This document shows positions 33,153-41,493 of a DNA stretch of 64,000 bases, in pieces. Position numbers and translations under genes: made by a program. Source of the DNA: Mucilaginibacter aurantiaciroseus. Lineage in GTDB: Bacteria; Bacteroidota; Bacteroidia; Sphingobacteriales; Sphingobacteriaceae. Numbering within the stretch: the stretch's first letter is position 1; every line of letters begins with the position of its first letter. Below the pieces are notes generated by a model. That model was given only the letters and a program-made list of their open reading frames with translations, was not told the DNA's origin and did no database searches. The stretch spans positions 806,001-870,000 of the forward strand of contig NZ_JAMXOF010000002.1 of NCBI RefSeq assembly GCF_024055595.1, read 5' to 3'.

Positions 33153-33446
33153 ATGAGGACCGAAAATTTAATAACCGTAAACGATTTTTGTGTGTACCAC
33201 AATGTGGAATATACATTTGTAGACTATTTGGCTGACGCAGGGATGGTTAAAGTGACCACCGTTAATCAAACCAATTGCATCCCGCTGGACGAGATCCAAA
33301 AGTTAGAACAGCTGGTGCGCCTGCATAACGAGTTAGAAATTAACGAACCGGGCATTGCAACCATAAATAATTTGTTGCAAAAGTTGGAAGATATGGAACA
33401 GGAAATGAGCGTTTTACGCAGTAAACTGCGCCTTTACGAAGGGTAA
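33153..33446 (+). CDS. cbpM: Chaperone modulator CbpM
   Basis: CbpM inhibits the co-chaperone activity of CbpA. The 97-residue protein starts with a MerR-like N-terminus (LITVNDFCVYHNVEYTFVDY) and ends in a helical coiled region (NNLLQKLEDMEQEMSVLR). It begins 5 nt after cbpA, so the two are translated from one mRNA. Assignment depends partly on this context. Confidence 0.88.
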   Translation: MRTENLITVNDFCVYHNVEYTFVDYLADAGMVKVTTVNQTNCIPLDEIQKLEQLVRLHNELEINEPGIATINNLLQKLEDMEQEMSVLRSKLRLYEG

Positions 33447-33539
33447 CCGTTAAAAAAGAGTAGATTTTTATTAAACCATGGTACAATTATGGTGTCATAC
33501 CTGTAAACGAAACAATAATTGTGTATAAAATTCACTACC

Positions 33540-33884
33540 ATGAAAACACTTAAAATTTCAATATTGGCATTAGCATTAACTCTTGGCGCACAGCTTGCAA
33601 AAGCACAGGTAAGGGTAGGCATAGGCATCAATTTGGGCACACCGGTACGTTATATAGAACGACCGGTAGTTTACGATGATTACGACGAACCCATAGTTTA
33701 CGAACGCCCGGTTGTTTACAATAGATATTACAGCCGCCCGGTGGTTTACCGCAGCCGTTATTACAGCCGCCCGGTCTACCGCAACGTAGTTTACCGCGGC
33801 GACTACGGTTATAACAAAGGTCACGGTGGTGGTAATGGCTGGGGGCGCGGACATGGCGGTGGCAGAGGCCACGGCAAGCACTAA
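33540..33884 (+). CDS. Tyr/Arg-rich small secreted protein
   Basis: The 114-residue product starting at ATG 33540 has a signal peptide (MKTLKISILALALTLGAQ, ending near KAQ). The mature part contains repeats of the type YYSRPVVYR and RYYSRPVYR, a DDYDEP acidic patch, and a Gly/His-rich C-terminus (KGHGGGNGWGRGHGGG). Such low-complexity exported proteins are common in Bacteroidota, with unknown role. A terminator follows. A similar sequence is found in the remnant at 23993-24152. Confidence 0.78.
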   Translation: MKTLKISILALALTLGAQLAKAQVRVGIGINLGTPVRYIERPVVYDDYDEPIVYERPVVYNRYYSRPVVYRSRYYSRPVYRNVVYRGDYGYNKGHGGGNGWGRGHGGGRGHGKH

Positions 33885-33905
33885 GCTTAAAAAGATATAA
33901 TTTAT

Positions 33906-33936
33906 AAAGCCTTTCGGTAACGAGGGGCTTTTTTTT
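33906..33936 (+). terminator. Intrinsic terminator after the Tyr/Arg-rich gene
   Basis: 11-bp arms AAAGCCTTTCG and CGAGGGGCTTT (two G-U pairs) with loop GTAA, followed by a run of T. Strong terminator. A half-copy of repeat family A (CGCAATGACGCGAG) follows at about 33974-33987. Confidence 0.88.
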
Positions 33937-34001
33937 AATGGTTTATCTTCAACCCGTTATTGCTTCGTATTTCGCAATGACGCGAGTATAAGGCGGGGTT
34001 A

Positions 34002-34778
34002 TTACTGCTTTTTTAAAAAACCATTTAAAGCAGCCTGAGTAAACTCAGACAACACCAACTCACCGCTAATGGCGGCGCGTTCTATCAAAAGCTTATCCCA
34101 ATCTTCGGTGCCCTCCCAAAGGATCTGTTTGAGGCCTATGAGGGCTTTAGGGTGGTAGGAGGCAAGCCGTTGGGTTAAGAGGGATAATGCTTCGTCTAAT
34201 ACTTTAGTGTTGGCGTAAACTTCGTTATATAAACCCTTTTCCATAGCCCATTGCGCCGATTGAAAATCTACCGCTCGGATGGTTAACTGCGAAAATGCCG
34301 GTAAGCCTATTTTACGGATAACGGCGGGGGATATCACAAACGGGCCAATGCCTATAGCCAGTTCGCTTAATTTTATGGAGGCAGCTTCGGTAGCCAAACA
34401 ATAATCGGCAGCGGCGGCAAGGCCTACGCCACCACCCACGGCTTTGCCCTGTACACGGGCTATGATGATCTTGGGCGATTTGCGGCAGGCGTTGATCACA
34501 TTGGCAAATCCTGAAAAAAATTTGGCACCTGCTTCTTTATCTTTTATCTGCAGCAGTTCGTCAAAACTGGCGCCCGCGCAAAAGGTGCGTTCGCCGGCGC
34601 TTTGCAATACAATTATTTTAGTTTGCGGGTCGGCGCTTGCCTGGTTTATTTTGTCGGTTAGTTCCTGCAGTAAAAGCGCAGGGAGTGAGTTTTGAGCGGG
34701 ATGGTAAAAGCCAATGGTGGTTATGCCATTGGCGGCAATATTGCTAATTACGTTTCCGTTAGTGCTATCGGTTATCAT
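34002..34778 (-). CDS. Enoyl-CoA hydratase/isomerase family protein
   Basis: Crotonase-fold enzyme of 258 residues. The oxyanion-hole motifs are FCAGASFDELL and VQGKAVGGGVGLAAAADY, with LSELAIGIGPFVISP following. ATG 34778 is chosen because an upstream in-frame ATG (34811) adds a poorly matching N-terminus. Probably acts in fatty-acid, aromatic or branched-chain CoA catabolism; the substrate is not inferable. No fatty-acid degradation genes adjoin. Confidence 0.88.
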   Translation of the reverse strand: MITDSTNGNVISNIAANGITTIGFYHPAQNSLPALLLQELTDKINQASADPQTKIIVLQSAGERTFCAGASFDELLQIKDKEAGAKFFSGFANVINACRKSPKIIIARVQGKAVGGGVGLAAAADYCLATEAASIKLSELAIGIGPFVISPAVIRKIGLPAFSQLTIRAVDFQSAQWAMEKGLYNEVYANTKVLDEALSLLTQRLASYHPKALIGLKQILWEGTEDWDKLLIERAAISGELVLSEFTQAALNGFLKKQ

Positions 34779-34888
34779 TCGGCTGATATAAATACGTGGT
34801 AATATCCGCAATTTTAACGAACCTGCAAATTATAGGCAATAAACAAATAGCTAAGGCCCTAAGCCAGTGGTAATTCAAAATAAAATAT

Positions 34889-35091
34889 TTATCCCTTGCA
34901 CGGTTCGCTATATACACCCATGCTACCATTATGGTTGGTAATGATCTCGTGCGAAATATACAAGCCCATACCCAGGCCGCTGGTTATGTTCTTTTTATCT
35001 TCTACCGGGTAAAATCGCTCAAAAATACGGCTGCTTTGGTCTTTAGGCAGGCCGATGCCGTTATCGGTTACAGACACACTTTACCGTAGCT
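34889..35091 (-). pseudogene. Remnant of a sensor histidine kinase (HATPase C-terminus)
   Basis: About 63 residues carry the HATPase G1 box VTDNGIGLPKDQSS, FERFYPVEDKK and the G2 box SGLGMGLYISHEIITNHNG. No HisKA, N-box or sensory region exists upstream; in the same frame a stop appears just before the fragment. It looks like the truncated end of a PAS-type kinase similar to the kinase at 37849. It adjoins the metallo-beta-lactamase remnant. Confidence 0.75.
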
Positions 35092-35139
35092 TCTAACGAG
35101 AACGCATAGGTCGGTAATAATAATACACAATGCGGTGCC

Positions 35140-35693
35140 GCTATCCAGTTCAAAAGCGCTTCCCTTTTTGCGGATATGTCTTATCCCCGGCCACGGTAAA
35201 TGGCAGGAAAATACCCGGCTTTTATTATTAGCCAACTTTTCTGGTGTCTACCGTTGTTCTTTACCTGCAAGTGTAAAATCCGTGTCGAAAGTTACTCCCC
35301 ATTCGGGATGTTCCAATAATAAGGCATGGTTATGTGAAATATCACCCATATAAATCAGGTCACCTCCGCTATTACTAAATTTACTTAAGGTATTACCGGG
35401 GGTGCGGCCTTTCAAAACCTCCACCATAAACAAATCAAATAAGGTGTCACCATCCTCGAAGAATTTAAGTCTGTCTTTTATCACCCCGAGAAATTTTGCA
35501 GCGTAACCGCCAGCTGGAAGTTGCATCACCCTGGCTTTTGCTCATATCAGGTTTTGTACCTGTCCAAAAATCGTATTCGGCCTGTATTCTTCTAATGCGG
35601 TACTGTGCCCAAGGTTTCCGCTATCGCTGCAAATGGTAGGGCCATGGTTGCGGCTGCTACTCCCGCACCTATGATGGCATCTCGTCTTTTCAT
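35140..35693 (-). pseudogene. Decayed metallo-beta-lactamase-fold hydrolase
   Basis: The pieces occur in order in different frames. ATG 35693 opens a Tat-like signal (MKRRDAIIGAGVAAATMALP). After a stop, another frame has QAEYDFWTGTKPDMSKSQ; then 35248-35529 encodes VIKDRLKFFEDGDTLF, KGRTPGNTLSKFSNSGGDLI, YMGDISHNHALLLEHPEWGV, and near 35170 a frame gives IRKKGSAFELDSG. The N-terminal third with HxHxDH is missing, so it has both a deletion and frameshifts. In intact relatives the last part precedes the C-terminus. Confidence 0.72.
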
Positions 35694-35860
35694 TTTAGTG
35701 ATATTTTTATTAAAACTAATCTTCACTTGCCGGTAAGGCAAGTAGGTGCTTTTTAGCGCCCTACTTACCAACACCATAGTTAAACTGATTATTAGGTATA
35801 TAAAAAGAGAAATAAGCTCCTTCATCAAAAAGATCTATTTTCTTTTTACCCTGCAATATT

Positions 35861-36877
35861 TTATTTATAGCTTATGCAAATTTTGCCATAGTGGGAAGAC
35901 TGTTCAATCTTGGTTAGTGCTTCCTTTACTTTCGCAAATTCAAATATGCCTCCGATGACCGGGTGTAAATTGGCGGTTTCAATTGCTTTATTCATCCTTA
36001 CAAACATTTCTTTTGAGCCTACGTTTATACCTTGCAACTTTATTTGCTTGGACATAATCTTTGCTGTATCCAAATTTCCCTTCAATCCGTTAATTAAACC
36101 TATTATCGAGATAGTTCCATCCAAAGCAATGGCATCGATGGATTTATTAATATTGTCGCCTCCCACTACTTCGACAATGTGATCTACACCTTTGCCATTG
36201 GTAATATTCGATACCTCATCCTGCCAGTTTTGAAGATGCTTATAGTTAATCAAATGCTGTACGCCCATTTGCCTGGCCATTTGCAGCTTGTCATCGCTCC
36301 CGGATAGTAGGATTACTTTTGCACCTGCCATTAATGCAAATTGAGTTGAAAATAAAGAAACACCTCCGGTTCCCTGGATAAGAACAGTATTGCCTGGCTG
36401 TATCTTACCCTTTTCCATTAAAGAATGCCAGGCAGTAAGTGCGGCGCAGGGTAGTGTGGCAGCCTCTTCATCGGTAAGAAATGCCGGGACTGTTACGACC
36501 TCGTTTTCATTCAAAACAACATATTCCTGTAGCAGGCCGTCTCTGACCCTCCCTCCCAAAGGATTAACTAGCTTTTCCATGGTCATTGGGCCATCTATCC
36601 AGTTTGGGAAAAAAAGCCCGGCAACCCGGTCGTTTAAATTTACTGCCGTTACGTTTTCCCCGACTTCAATAATGGTTCCGACACCATCAGAAACTGGTAT
36701 CCTTCCAATAGGGGGCCTCCAGTCTGCTATTCCTTTAACTACCAAAAGATCCCTGTAATTCAAAGACACAGCATTGATTTTAATTAAAACTTGATTTGCC
36801 AAAATTATCGGCCGATCTGTTTCAACCAAGCTTAAACTTGCAACGCTATATTCTTTTGTAATTTGATAAGTTTTCAT
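35861..36877 (-). CDS. MDR-family NAD(P)-dependent dehydrogenase (quinone oxidoreductase-like)
   Basis: The 338-residue protein is a medium-chain dehydrogenase/reductase. The N-terminal catalytic domain includes INAVSLNYRDLLVVKGI and DGVGTIIEVGENVTAV. The cofactor domain has QGTGGVSLFSTQFALMAGAK (near 168). The zinc-binding cysteines of true alcohol dehydrogenases are absent, pointing to the zinc-free quinone-oxidoreductase branch. It is divergent from an HxlR regulator (37033) that probably controls it. Substrate unknown, possibly a quinone or enal. Confidence 0.9.
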   Translation of the reverse strand: MKTYQITKEYSVASLSLVETDRPIILANQVLIKINAVSLNYRDLLVVKGIADWRPPIGRIPVSDGVGTIIEVGENVTAVNLNDRVAGLFFPNWIDGPMTMEKLVNPLGGRVRDGLLQEYVVLNENEVVTVPAFLTDEEAATLPCAALTAWHSLMEKGKIQPGNTVLIQGTGGVSLFSTQFALMAGAKVILLSGSDDKLQMARQMGVQHLINYKHLQNWQDEVSNITNGKGVDHIVEVVGGDNINKSIDAIALDGTISIIGLINGLKGNLDTAKIMSKQIKLQGINVGSKEMFVRMNKAIETANLHPVIGGIFEFAKVKEALTKIEQSSHYGKICISYK

Positions 36878-36951
36878 ACTCTAATGATTTGCCGTTTTAA
36901 AAAAGCTGACATAATTGGAGTTATATGCCTGTGATTAAAAATTATTCCCTT

Positions 36952-36970
36952 ATTTGTAAAGACAAATGTA
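36952..36970. promoter_or_regulatory. Candidate HxlR operator overlapping the dehydrogenase promoter
   Basis: The dyad ATTTGT-AAAG-ACAAAT (36952-36967) lies in the divergent gap. On the minus strand it overlaps TACATTTG (36963-36970), a TAnnTTTG -7 element for the dehydrogenase. Position and symmetry fit a repressor site; binding is inferred. Confidence 0.4.
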
Positions 36971-37032
36971 TCTGTAAAATAAGCTTGGGTACCATGTTTT
37001 GCCCATTATGAGTTACTAATAAAAATGTGAGT

Positions 37033-37413
37033 ATGAGCCAAAAAAAAATCAATTCAACAAACACTTTAAATGAGTTTTATCTTGAAGAACGATGCACCTT
37101 AAATAAGGTATTAAAAATTGTCGGGAAAAGGTGGGTTTCAGAAATCCTGCTATTAATAAAACAGGATGTTTCACGGTTTTCAAACTTAAAAGAATGTTTA
37201 AATGGAATTTCGGATAACGTACTTTCATCTGTATTAAACGAGTTAGTTAATAGTAAATTAATTGAAAAAGAAATATTAAAACAGATACCCCTACGAGTTG
37301 AATATCGAATTACGGAAAGTGGACTGGAACTGACGGATATAATGCATCAACTGTGTGCCTGGGGTAAAGTGCATATACCTTACGTAACTCGTATGAAGCC
37401 TGGTTTTAATTAA
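37033..37413 (+). CDS. HxlR family winged-helix regulator
   Basis: The 126-residue protein has the HxlR pattern: an N-terminal Cys (ERCTLNKVLKIVGKRWVSEI), an HTH helix FSNLKECLNGISDNVLSSVL and the wing PLRVEYRITESGLELTDI. The Cys before the winged helix can sense quinones or other electrophiles in some relatives. ATG 37033 is used; GTG 37027 is 2 codons upstream. It is divergent from the MDR dehydrogenase with 155 nt between, a standard regulator-target layout. Confidence 0.9.
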   Translation: MSQKKINSTNTLNEFYLEERCTLNKVLKIVGKRWVSEILLLIKQDVSRFSNLKECLNGISDNVLSSVLNELVNSKLIEKEILKQIPLRVEYRITESGLELTDIMHQLCAWGKVHIPYVTRMKPGFN

Positions 37414-37583
37414 GGAGAAGCGTTACCTTTTTAAGGTATTTACCCTAAAAAAACTAGAACATTAGTTTTGGATAAATCCGGTAAGCTTAGAGGATAAGAC
37501 AAAGTTTCGGGCAAACTACACTAAGTGAGTTTTCTAATAAGCTTGTTTTCAAACGTTTTAATAATGAATGGTTTAAGACCATA

Positions 37584-37769
37584 TTAGCTCTGCAACACAT
37601 ACATAAACGGCATTCTTGGCCGCCAGTCTTTCATATTTTCAAAGCCAAACAGGCCGTTCACCTGTTGATGTTCCAGTGTATAATTTATCTATTCCGCAAT
37701 GGTGAAAAATTAATACCGCTACGTGAAAATTATGATCGTGGATTAGCTATAATGGAACAAAAAAATTAA
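37584..37769. pseudogene. Possible coding remnants on both strands
   Basis: Within the 435-nt gap 37414-37848, minus-strand 37584-37683 reads VNGLFGFENMKDWRPRMPF ending in a stop, and plus-strand 37668-37769 opens with ATG and reads IYLFRNGEKLIPLREN. Both look protein-like but neither is long enough to be a gene. The families were not recognised. The rest of the gap has no other visible feature. Confidence 0.3.
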
Positions 37770-37848
37770 TATTGTATAACATTGCCCGGCAAACCTTTTT
37801 AGCCGATACCTGCTTGGCCTATTTAAAACTGTTTTTTATACATTAAAA

Positions 37849-40473
37849 ATGGAAAACAACGCTGACCAGAACGTGCAAACCGAAAATATTTTTAAGCTCA
37901 TTGTAGAGCAATCGCCATCACCCGTAGGGCTGTATGTGGGGAAAGGTATGACCATCACCCTCGCTAACGATGCCATATTAAAGGTATGGGATAAGGACAG
38001 AACTGTAATTGGCAAAACCTTTCGCCAGGCCCTGCCCGAACTGGAGGGACAACCCTTCTTCGACATTCTCGACAAAGTTTACACCACCGGTATTGCATAC
38101 GAAGCTAAAGCTGAGCGGGTAGACTTGCTATCTGGCGGGCAGCTTAAAACTTTTTACTTCAACTTTATATATCAGCCGCTAAAAAACGAAAAGGGCGAAG
38201 TATTTGGCATATTAAATACAGCCAATGATGTTACCGAACTGGTCCTCACCCGTAAAAAACTGGCCGAGAATGAGGAACGGGTGCGTTTCGCGCTCGGGTC
38301 GGCACAGCTGGGTACCTGGGATATGGACCCGGTTAACGAATTGGTTACCTGGGATGAACGCTGCAACCAACTACATGGTTATGCCAGCAGCGAGGTTTTG
38401 GCATACAACGATGTGCTAAAGAGCATCCACCCGGAAGACCGCGCCACTATAGAACGAAAAGTTAATAAAGCGCTTGATTGTAAAGGAGACGGTAATTACG
38501 ATTGCGAATTTAGGACCGTTAGTGCAATTGATAAGCAGGTACGGTGGCTGCGTGGCAAAGGTAAGGCCTATTTTGATGCCGAAGGTAAGTGCACCCGTTT
38601 TGCAGGTACCGTGCTTGACATTAGTGCCGAGATCCGTGATAAAGAAGAACAACAGCGGCTGATAACACTGATAGATAATACATCCGACTTTATTAGCCTG
38701 AGCGATAATGACGGTAATGTTACTTATGTAAACGCCGTTGGCCGTAAAATGGTTGGTTTGGAGGATGGTGATAAGCTGCCCCATAACTCGGAATTTATTA
38801 TGCCGGGCGAACTGGATAAGCTAAAAAACAATATCAATGTAGCTTTAACCAAACAAGGTAAATGGAACGGCGAGGTGCTGTACCGCAATTTTAAAACAGG
38901 CGAGGCTATCCCGGTTCATGGTACGTCGATGTTTATATACGATACTAACGGTAACGCCCGGGGCCTTGCTACCATAGCCCGCGATCTTCGGGGAGAAATA
39001 GCAAGCAAACAGGCTCTTATTGATAGCGAACACCTGCTGCAAAATATTACCAGTGCATCGCCTACAGCCTTATGGATGTCTGACGACCATGGCAATATTA
39101 CTTATGCCAACAAAACCTGGACCGACTGGACAGGCCAATCTAACGAAGAAGTTTTAGGCAGAGGATGGCTGAAATGTATTTTAGATGAAGACCGCGACCG
39201 CGCCGCCGAAAAATTCCTCGAAGATTTAAAAGCGCAATGCTCTTACGAGGTTGATTTTAGGATTAAGCATAAGGATGGCAGCGTGCGCTGTTGTATCGCC
39301 ACGGGCAACCCGCAATATAATATTAATGGTGTTTTTAGGGGATACATTGGTGCCTGTACCGATGTTACCGAGAAAACCATTACCGATATTGAACTACAGT
39401 TAAAGAACAGCGAGCTTAACGACCAGATAAAGCAGTTTGAGTTTGTGACCGATTTTATGCCCGTGCAATTATGGACGGCCAAACCAAACGGCGAACTGGA
39501 TTATGTGAACCAGCAAACCCTCGATTTCTTCGGCTTGCCAATGGAAGAGATTATTGGTGATAAATGGGCGAATAATTTACACCCGGACGACCGCGACGGC
39601 TGCATTGCAGCATGGATGGAAGCCCTGACGAGTTTAAGCCTTTATCAATACGAGTTTAGGTTACTGGATAAGAACGGCGACTATAAATGGCACCTGGTGC
39701 GCGCTTTACCGTTTAGTTTAGATGGCGAAATTGTGCGCTGGTTTGGTACCAATACAGATATTGACGAGCAAAAACAAATGCAGCGCCAAAAAGACGATTT
39801 TTTGGGTATTGCCAGCCACGAATTAAAAACCCCCGTTACAAGTATAAAAGCCTATGCGCAGGTACTTGGCGCCATGCTAAGTAAAGAAGGCGAGGAGAAA
39901 AAAGCCGCCATGGTAATGAAGATGGACGCCCAGCTAAACCGCCTCACCAACCTTATTGGCGACCTGCTGGATGTTACCAAAATAAACTCCGGTAGGATCC
40001 TGTTCAATAAAACCTGGTTCGATTTTAACCAGGTGATACAGGAGAACGTGCAGGATATGCAACATACCACCCACAAACACACCCTGGTGATGGATTTTAA
40101 GGACGCCGGTGAGATCTATTCTGACACAGAACGCATAGGGCAGGTAATTACTAACCTTATTACCAACGCCATTAAATACTCGCCGCAAAGCAACCTTATT
40201 ATCATCAGTACCGAGCGGGATGACAAAATGGTAACTGTTAGCGTGGAGGATTTTGGTATTGGCATACCCGATGATAAGAAAGAGCTCGTGTTTGAACAGT
40301 TCTACAGGGTAAGCGGGAGCAAGCAACATACTTTCCCCGGTTTGGGGTTAGGATTGTACATCTCCAATGAGATAATAACACGCGAAGGCGGCAGGATGTG
40401 GGTAAACAGCACAGAAGGAAAAGGGTCTACTTTTTGCTTCTCGTTACCTGTTGATATAAATGAAACGAAATAA
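37849..40473 (+). CDS. Multi-PAS sensor histidine kinase
   Basis: The 874-residue soluble kinase has about five PAS/PAC modules (near 12-125, 137-262, 262-385, 393-515, 527-645), with repeated ends such as FAGTVLDISAEIRDKE. HisKA has the phospho-acceptor His near 657 (IASHELKTPVTSIKAYAQ). HATPase boxes are NLITNAIKYS, VEDFGIGIPDDKK and GLGLGLYISNEIITREGG. No transmembrane helix. A receiver-only response regulator follows 64 nt downstream, so it is likely the partner. The signal is unknown; redox, light or metabolites are possible for PAS. Confidence 0.93.
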   Translation: MENNADQNVQTENIFKLIVEQSPSPVGLYVGKGMTITLANDAILKVWDKDRTVIGKTFRQALPELEGQPFFDILDKVYTTGIAYEAKAERVDLLSGGQLKTFYFNFIYQPLKNEKGEVFGILNTANDVTELVLTRKKLAENEERVRFALGSAQLGTWDMDPVNELVTWDERCNQLHGYASSEVLAYNDVLKSIHPEDRATIERKVNKALDCKGDGNYDCEFRTVSAIDKQVRWLRGKGKAYFDAEGKCTRFAGTVLDISAEIRDKEEQQRLITLIDNTSDFISLSDNDGNVTYVNAVGRKMVGLEDGDKLPHNSEFIMPGELDKLKNNINVALTKQGKWNGEVLYRNFKTGEAIPVHGTSMFIYDTNGNARGLATIARDLRGEIASKQALIDSEHLLQNITSASPTALWMSDDHGNITYANKTWTDWTGQSNEEVLGRGWLKCILDEDRDRAAEKFLEDLKAQCSYEVDFRIKHKDGSVRCCIATGNPQYNINGVFRGYIGACTDVTEKTITDIELQLKNSELNDQIKQFEFVTDFMPVQLWTAKPNGELDYVNQQTLDFFGLPMEEIIGDKWANNLHPDDRDGCIAAWMEALTSLSLYQYEFRLLDKNGDYKWHLVRALPFSLDGEIVRWFGTNTDIDEQKQMQRQKDDFLGIASHELKTPVTSIKAYAQVLGAMLSKEGEEKKAAMVMKMDAQLNRLTNLIGDLLDVTKINSGRILFNKTWFDFNQVIQENVQDMQHTTHKHTLVMDFKDAGEIYSDTERIGQVITNLITNAIKYSPQSNLIIISTERDDKMVTVSVEDFGIGIPDDKKELVFEQFYRVSGSKQHTFPGLGLGLYISNEIITREGGRMWVNSTEGKGSTFCFSLPVDINETK

Positions 40474-40537
40474 TTATTTAATAACAAGTTAAAAGCGCGA
40501 GCAGTTTTGGATTCAAAATTGCGCAGATATAAGCCAG

Positions 40538-40894
40538 ATGCCCAAAAAGATAATGATAGCCGATGACGACCCGGGGATAGTGGACGCGATAGAGATGATG
40601 CTCGAGTTTGAGGGCTACAGCGTAACAACTACCGTTGATGGTGCCACCGTGCTTGATATGAAAGAAGAACTGCCCGACCTGTTGCTGCTAGACATTTGGA
40701 TGAGCGGAGAGGACGGCCGCGACATTTGCCGCAAACTAAAATCAGAAACCCTTACTAAAAATATACCGGTCATCATAATCTCTGCCAGCCGAGACATTGC
40801 CTCATCGGCCATGGCCGCCGGTGCCGACGATTTCCTGGCCAAGCCATTTGAGATGGATGTACTGCTACAGAAAATAGAAAAGCTAACCCATTAA
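40538..40894 (+). CDS. Single-domain response regulator (CheY-like)
   Basis: The 118-residue receiver has acidic Asp10/Asp11 (IADDDPGI), the phospho-acceptor Asp52 (LLLLDIWMSGEDGRD), Ser in IIISASRD and the conserved Lys in LAKPFEMDV. No output domain is present, so it acts by protein interaction or relay. It is 64 nt downstream of the PAS kinase, the obvious partner. Its stop codon lies in the terminator loop. Confidence 0.92.
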   Translation: MPKKIMIADDDPGIVDAIEMMLEFEGYSVTTTVDGATVLDMKEELPDLLLLDIWMSGEDGRDICRKLKSETLTKNIPVIIISASRDIASSAMAAGADDFLAKPFEMDVLLQKIEKLTH

Positions 40895-40908
40895 GGTTAG
40901 CTTTTTTT
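40879..40908 (+). terminator. Intrinsic terminator with the stop codon in its loop
   Basis: 10-bp arms AAAGCTAACC and GGTTAGCTTT enclose CATTAA, which contains the response regulator's last codon and stop; a T run follows. Strong terminator. Confidence 0.9.
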
Positions 40909-40930
40909 ATGGAATAATATTAAAAAAGCA

Positions 40931-41006
40931 CGTCATTGCGAGGCACGAATCAATCTCTTTGGTACGAGCGGCTCTGTAAGTCGGGGATTGCTTCGTACCA
41001 ATGACG
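40931..41006. repeat. Palindromic dispersed repeat, family A
   Basis: Outer arms CGTCATTG and CAATGACG, inner arms with AATCAATCTCT and GGGATTGCTTC, and the core GAGCGGCTCTG (40966-40976) shared exactly with the copy at 25581-25660. It lies between the response-regulator terminator and the convergent DUF983 gene. Confidence 0.8.
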
Positions 41007-41018
41007 CGTGAGGTATGC

Positions 41019-41489
41019 TTAATCCTGCTTTTTAAAATCTTCGCCGTTAGTTAACGGGCGTTGGGAGGGCGCTTTGTACTTATCCTCACTTCTCCAAGCC
41101 TCGTAATTTAGCCCCGGCGTAAGCCAGTACAACAACGCCACTCTTGAGTACCTATAATTAAACGGAGATAACAAAAATATCACACCCAACAATACCCCAA
41201 CATATACCCAGGGAGAATTAGAGCCTGTTAACATGTGCAGGCCTACCGCAAAGGTTACCATTTCGGCAACATTAAAGGCGTAGCTTACAAACATGGCTAC
41301 GTACCAGTACCCAGGTTCGCGCTCGTAGTGCAGGCCACAGTGCGAGCATCGCTCGTGCATTTTTTGGCCTCCAAAACTGTAGGTAGGTGTACTGTAAATA
41401 TCGCCACGGCGGCAGCGAGGGCATTTGGCCTTTATAAATGCTTCTAAAACGTGTACCTCTTTGTCGGGTTTTATATCAGATGGTGTCAT
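41019..41489 (-). CDS. DUF983 membrane protein with N-terminal zinc ribbon
   Basis: The 156-residue protein starts at ATG 41489. Near the N-terminus are CPRCRRGDIY and CSHCGLHYEREPGYWY, a four-Cys ribbon, followed by two to three transmembrane helices (about 62-82, 88-110). DUF983 proteins occur beside cytochrome oxidase genes in other taxa; here no such genes are close. It begins 4 nt after the AraC gene's stop, so they form one operon. Confidence 0.85.
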   Translation of the reverse strand: MTPSDIKPDKEVHVLEAFIKAKCPRCRRGDIYSTPTYSFGGQKMHERCSHCGLHYEREPGYWYVAMFVSYAFNVAEMVTFAVGLHMLTGSNSPWVYVGVLLGVIFLLSPFNYRYSRVALLYWLTPGLNYEAWRSEDKYKAPSQRPLTNGEDFKKQD

Positions 41490-41493
41490 TGAG

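Noticed and set aside
34002-34778. Possible link of the enoyl-CoA hydratase to the MBL/kinase remnants as a biosynthetic cluster
   Set aside because: They share strand only; there is no short spacing or functional relation, and the neighbours are broken.
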